From: Falsiroseomonas tokyonensis
GTDB lineage: Bacteria > Pseudomonadota > Alphaproteobacteria > Acetobacterales > Acetobacteraceae
DNA: 64,000 bases
Reading direction: 5' to 3'
Assembly (NCBI RefSeq): GCF_019024325.1
Contig: NZ_JAFNJS010000013.1
Span: forward strand, 24,765-88,764
Positions 60,782-64,000 of this stretch are shown in pieces. The translations under genes and the position numbers were made by a program. Every line of letters begins with the position of its first letter. The first letter of the stretch is position 1. The notes below the pieces were generated by a model that was not told the origin of the DNA, did no database searches, and worked only from the letters and a program-made list of their open reading frames with translations.

Positions 60782-61758
60782 CCGCGACCGACCTCCCCGC
60801 GTTGAAAGCTGCCGCGGTGGCCGCAGCCGGCGCCATTGCCGAGGAGCTGCTGGGCGAGCGCAACCGCCACGCATCGGGCCGCGACCGCTGGCACTTCGGC
60901 CGGGGCAACGGGAGCCTGTGGGTTCACTTGGCCGGCGAGCGCGCCGGCACCTGGCACGACGGCGCGACCGGGCAGGGCGGCGACATGATCGCGCTCACGC
61001 AGCACGCCCGCGCGACCGATTTCCTGGGCGCGGTGGAATGGCTGCGCGGCTTCCTGGGCGAAGGCGCTGCAGATGCCCGCCCGATGGCCCGGCCCGCCCT
61101 GGCGCAGCCGCAGGCGCCGCGCGAGGCATCCGCGGATGATGCCGCCCGGGAGGCGCGGGCGCTGGAGACCTGGCACGGCGCCTGCGAAGGGATCGAGGGC
61201 AAGCCGGCCGCTGCGCATCTGCGGAGCCGACGCATCGACCCGGCGCGGCTGCCCGCCAACACGGGAAGCGGCTGGCCGGCGGCGCTGCGGTGGCACGCGG
61301 CATCCTCGGCGCTGGTCATCGCGGTGAACGACGCCGCCTCCGGCCTGGTGCGCGCGGTGCAGACCCTCGCCCTTCATCCGGACGGCACGCCGAGGCGCCG
61401 GGCGAACGGCAGCAAGGTCAAGCTTTCCTTCGGCCCCATCGCCGGCCGCGCGGTGCGCTTCGGCTGGCAGCACGACGCAGAAGGCCGGTGGGGCATCGCG
61501 GAGGGGCCGGTTACGGCGCTGGCGGCCGCGCAGCTACTCGGCCATCCGGTATGGGCCGCGCTGGGCGCTGGCAACCTGCCGAACGTGACGCCGCCGAGCT
61601 GGGCGCGGACCGCGACCGTTGTGGCGGATCACGACGACGCCGGCCTGGCAGCCGCGGAGGAAGCGGCCCGCCGCCTGGGCGCGCTGCTGCCCACGCGCAT
61701 CATCCGCGCTGCGCAATGCGGCCTCGACGCCGCCGACCTCGCGGGAGCCGCGCCATGA
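60778..61758 (+). CDS. Toprim-domain DNA primase of the element
   Basis: 326 residues. The N-terminal part has the phage-primase-like block HASGRDRWHFGRGNGSLWVHLAGERAGTWHDGATGQGGDMIALTQHA. The C-terminal half is a toprim-like fold: EGPVTALAAAQLLG (catalytic Glu), then ATVVADHDDAGLAAAEEAARRL (DxD-type acidic pair). It should prime the element's own DNA replication together with the downstream helicase; its stop overlaps the helicase start as ATGA. Confidence 0.85.
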   Translation: MTATDLPALKAAAVAAAGAIAEELLGERNRHASGRDRWHFGRGNGSLWVHLAGERAGTWHDGATGQGGDMIALTQHARATDFLGAVEWLRGFLGEGAADARPMARPALAQPQAPREASADDAAREARALETWHGACEGIEGKPAAAHLRSRRIDPARLPANTGSGWPAALRWHAASSALVIAVNDAASGLVRAVQTLALHPDGTPRRRANGSKVKLSFGPIAGRAVRFGWQHDAEGRWGIAEGPVTALAAAQLLGHPVWAALGAGNLPNVTPPSWARTATVVADHDDAGLAAAEEAARRLGALLPTRIIRAAQCGLDAADLAGAAP

Positions 61759-63065
61759 ACTTTGCAGCACTCCCCCAGGGTTTCGTGGAACACCCGTTCC
61801 AGGCCAGCGCCGCGCCGCCTGCCGCCCCGCAGAAGCGGGCGAAGGCAGGCGACAAGAAGGCGCCGAAGACTGGCGCCGCGCCGTGGCGGAAGGAGCTGCA
61901 GACCGACGACCGCGGCCAGCCTCACGCGAACCTGGCGAACGCCCTGACCGTCCTGCGCCGCGACCCCGCGCTGACCGAGGCCTTCGGCTTCGATGAAATG
62001 CTGCGCGGCGCGTTCGTCTGTGCGCCGCTGCCGGGCCGCGGCGACGATGCCGGCCCGTTCCCTCGGCCCCTCCGCGATATCGACGCGACCGCGACGCAGG
62101 AATTCATGCAGCGCGCCGGGCTGCCGAGGATCGGGCGCGAGACGATCTTTCAGGCGATCGAGGCCCGGGCCGCGGAGCGCGCCTATCATCCCGTGCGGGC
62201 ATATCTCGACGGCCTGCGGTGGGATGGCCGCAAGCGCCTCGGCACATGGCTGGCGGATTATCTCGGCGCCGCTGCGACCGCCTACACCGCCGGCATCGGC
62301 CCGCTGATCCTGATTGCCATGGTCGCGCGGGTTAGGAGGCCGGGCTGCAAATCGGATCACATGCTGGTGCTGGTCGGGCCGCAGGGCGCGCGCAAATCCT
62401 CTGCGGTTCGCGTGCTGGGCGGCGCCTGGTTCTCCGACAGCCTGCCCGATATCCGCAGCGGCAAGGACGTGTCGCAGCACCTCCGCGGGAAGTGGATCAT
62501 TGAGGTGTCCGAGCTGGCCGCGCTCGACCGGGCCGAGGCCGCCGCCTTGAAGGCGTTCGTGACGCGCGAGACGGAGCAGTATCGGCCGAGCTACGGGCGC
62601 GCCGAGGTGGTGGAGCCGCGCCAGTGCATTTTCATCGGCACGACCAACAAGGCCGCCTTCCTGCGCGACGAAACCGGCGGCCGACGGTTCTGGCCTGTTG
62701 AGGTTGGCGCCATCGATCTCGACGCGCTTGCCCGCGACCGAGACCAGCTTTTTGCGGAGGCTGACCACCTGTTCCGCCAGGGCGCAGCCTGGTGGCCGGC
62801 GACGGATTTCGAGGCGAAGCACATCGCGCCGCAGCAGGAAGCGCGCCACGAGGTTGACGCCTGGGAACAGGCGATCCGCGATCACCTGGCGACCGCCGCA
62901 CGAACCACCGTGCTGGAGGTGGCACACGCAGCCCTGAGCCTGGATACGCGCAGCGTGGGGACCGCAGAGCAGCGGCGCATCTCGGCAGCGCTGGAGCGGA
63001 TGGGCTGGGTTCGCCGCGCGTCGAACGGAAAACGCTGGTGGGTGCGGCCGGGGGAAAAACAGTGA
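61755..63065 (+). CDS. VirE/VapE-type SF3 helicase-like replication protein
   Basis: 436 residues of the VirE domain family. Walker A as G208-PQGARKS, then GGAWFSDSLPDIRSGKDVSQHLRGKWIIEVSEL (Walker B region with E-x-E pattern), PRQCIFIGTTNKAAFLRDETGGRRFWPVEVG (sensor 1 motif C), typical of phage/plasmid ATPases. The C-terminal part looks like a small winged-helix domain. It acts with the toprim primase upstream. ATG 61755 overlaps the primase stop; the frame open to 61290 shadows the primase gene. Confidence 0.92.
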   Translation: MNFAALPQGFVEHPFQASAAPPAAPQKRAKAGDKKAPKTGAAPWRKELQTDDRGQPHANLANALTVLRRDPALTEAFGFDEMLRGAFVCAPLPGRGDDAGPFPRPLRDIDATATQEFMQRAGLPRIGRETIFQAIEARAAERAYHPVRAYLDGLRWDGRKRLGTWLADYLGAAATAYTAGIGPLILIAMVARVRRPGCKSDHMLVLVGPQGARKSSAVRVLGGAWFSDSLPDIRSGKDVSQHLRGKWIIEVSELAALDRAEAAALKAFVTRETEQYRPSYGRAEVVEPRQCIFIGTTNKAAFLRDETGGRRFWPVEVGAIDLDALARDRDQLFAEADHLFRQGAAWWPATDFEAKHIAPQQEARHEVDAWEQAIRDHLATAARTTVLEVAHAALSLDTRSVGTAEQRRISAALERMGWVRRASNGKRWWVRPGEKQ

Positions 63066-63222
63066 CGCACCGCCCGGCGCCCCTCATGGCCGATTTGCCA
63101 ACCCATTGTTTTTGCTCGCACCCCCGATCCGGGGCAGTGACGCACATCAGTGACAGTGACGCACTTCTCCATATGACCCCATTGCGTGCGCGCAAGGCCT
63201 CGAAGGGAAAGTGCGTCACTGT
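63062..63222. repeat. GTGACGCAC repeats with a 14-base inverted repeat
   Basis: GTGACGCAC occurs at 63062-63070, 63137-63145 and 63156-63164, and its complement GTGCGTCAC at 63211-63219. The arm ACAGTGACGCACTT (63153-63166) is perfectly inverted at 63209-63222, separated by 42 bases. The first copy overlaps the helicase stop codon. Possible binding sites for the element's replication protein. Confidence 0.8.
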
Positions 63223-64000
63223 GCGGCACTGCGGCACTGTCCCGAGCCCCCTCCCCGGCACCTTCCCCGACCACCTCAAAAAAATTGGGAACGATCTGGT
63301 GGGGGTTCGCCGTGAGGTGGTCCCGCCCCCGTGTGGGCATCGTCGCGAAAAGACCCTCCCCCCCCTCCCCCGGGGGGTGTGCCGCGGTCGCGCGCTTGGC
63401 AGCCGGCCGACCCCTCGCCCGCGACGCCTGGCGCCTGGCCTGGCAAGCCACGCGGCCCCCGCCTGGAGTGATGCGCGTCTCATTTCCTATTCTTGTGAGA
63501 CCGCCTCGGCGCCGGAATTCCTCCAGTCGATTGCGAAACACGGCCTTGGACGTGGGTGGCAGTGCCGCATAAGCGCCATTATGGAATATGGCGCCGCTAA
63601 GCCGTTGATTTTCGGTGCGGCGCAGGCTGGCGTGAGACGGTCGCGACGCCGCGTGAGACGTCACCTCGCCCGATCTGAGACGCCACCGCAAGCCCCTCCG
63701 CCTGGCCGTCCTGGCGTCAGGGGACCGAACCACGCCAGCGCCGGCGATCCTGCGGCCGCGCTCGCCACGCTCGCCAGCCTGGCCCTGCAGCTGCCGCCGG
63801 TGGTGCTGGCCGCCCCTCGCAACGCCTTGGGAGCCGCTCCGGTGCGCTCCGGCCGGCTGTGCCGCGCCATGGTTGGTTCCGCAGCCGTCGCCGGCCAGCC
63901 CGGCGCGCGGACGACACCCTCCGCGCCCTGTCTCAAAACCCAGCTTCGATTTCCCGCCTGGTCCGGCATTGGGCGCTTGGACGGCATCAACCACTGACAA
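63066..64000. other. Gene-poor terminal stretch of the element, candidate replication origin
   Basis: About 935 bases with no convincing gene. Long frames exist (for example 63038-63997 plus), but they are Pro/Arg/Ala-rich with no domain. The stretch carries several GTGACGCAC and TGAGACG repeats described separately. Its place immediately after primase and helicase genes is usual for a replication origin of satellites. The element's right end is outside the window. Confidence 0.45.
63477..63682. repeat. TGAGACG iteron-like repeats, two helical turns apart
   Basis: TGAGACG occurs at 63633-63639, 63654-63660 and 63676-63682, spaced 21 and 22 bases. A further inverted pair, GTCTCA at 63477-63482 and TGAGAC at 63496-63501, lies upstream, and GTCTCA recurs at 63930-63935. 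Regular phasing at about two turns suggests cooperative protein binding on one DNA face, as at iteron origins. Confidence 0.7.

Noticed and set aside
63038..63997. A plus-strand frame of about 319 codons after the helicase gene
   Set aside because: Rich in Pro, Arg and Ala, no domain or ribosome site, and it covers the repeat blocks; treated as non-coding.

Overview
The window is high-GC DNA from an alphaproteobacterium, most likely Acetobacteraceae near Roseomonas. This rests on family-level signs, not a phylogeny: an alphaproteobacterial cell-cycle regulator (TrcR/DUF1013), a zinc-free L31, a ROSE-type RNA thermometer in front of a small heat-shock gene, DUF1192 and DUF465 proteins, and many periplasmic binding proteins. 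A gene that looks like the 8-vinyl chlorophyllide reductase bciB suggests a phototrophic member of the group or a descendant of one. No rRNA, tRNA or CRISPR array was recognised.

Region 1 (1-16062) is an organophosphonate/phosphoester uptake and hydrolysis locus on the plus strand. It holds the end of a PhnD-like binding protein, two PhnE permeases, a hexapeptide-repeat transferase, a phosphonate monoester hydrolase/sulfatase-type enzyme, four tandem paralogous peptide-type binding proteins and a complete DppDFBC-type ABC importer. A cluster of perfect hairpins follows, then a type I phosphodiesterase. Most junctions overlap by 4 bases or lie a few bases apart.

Region 2 (16059-25050) holds more transport genes. 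On the minus strand a TAXI binding protein, a fused TRAP permease and an amino-acid-type ABC binding protein are coupled. On the plus strand are a peptide-type binding protein, a Bug/TctC binding protein and an MsbA-like ABC exporter.

Region 3 (25047-40165) is mostly housekeeping: pyridoxal kinase, a cation diffusion facilitator, L31, Hsp20 with a thermometer leader, TrcR, purE-purK, an OmpA-type porin, GST, a VWA protein, RecQ and an OmpA-like lipoprotein. A DUF3072 gene carries an in-frame stop. It ends with an ArsR regulator/SRPBCC pair whose start lies inside a perfect palindrome.

Region 4 (40262-57990) is metabolic. It contains a Zur-box-controlled DUF1826/COG0523 zinc pair, a small sugar-acid-type catabolic cluster (class II aldolase, FAH hydrolase, SDR, divergent 2-hydroxyacid dehydrogenase), OsmC, RraA-like plus BciB-like, a MetNIQQ importer with an LLM flavin monooxygenase, a multi-PAS HWE histidine kinase and a ketopantoate reductase.

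Region 5 (about 58140 to the window end) looks like the left part of a P4-like phage satellite or integrative element: tyrosine integrase, a DNA-binding-like protein, an AlpA/excisionase-like HTH protein, a toprim primase and a VirE-type SF3 helicase. A gene-poor repeat-bearing stretch follows, which I propose as its replication origin. The right end is outside the window.
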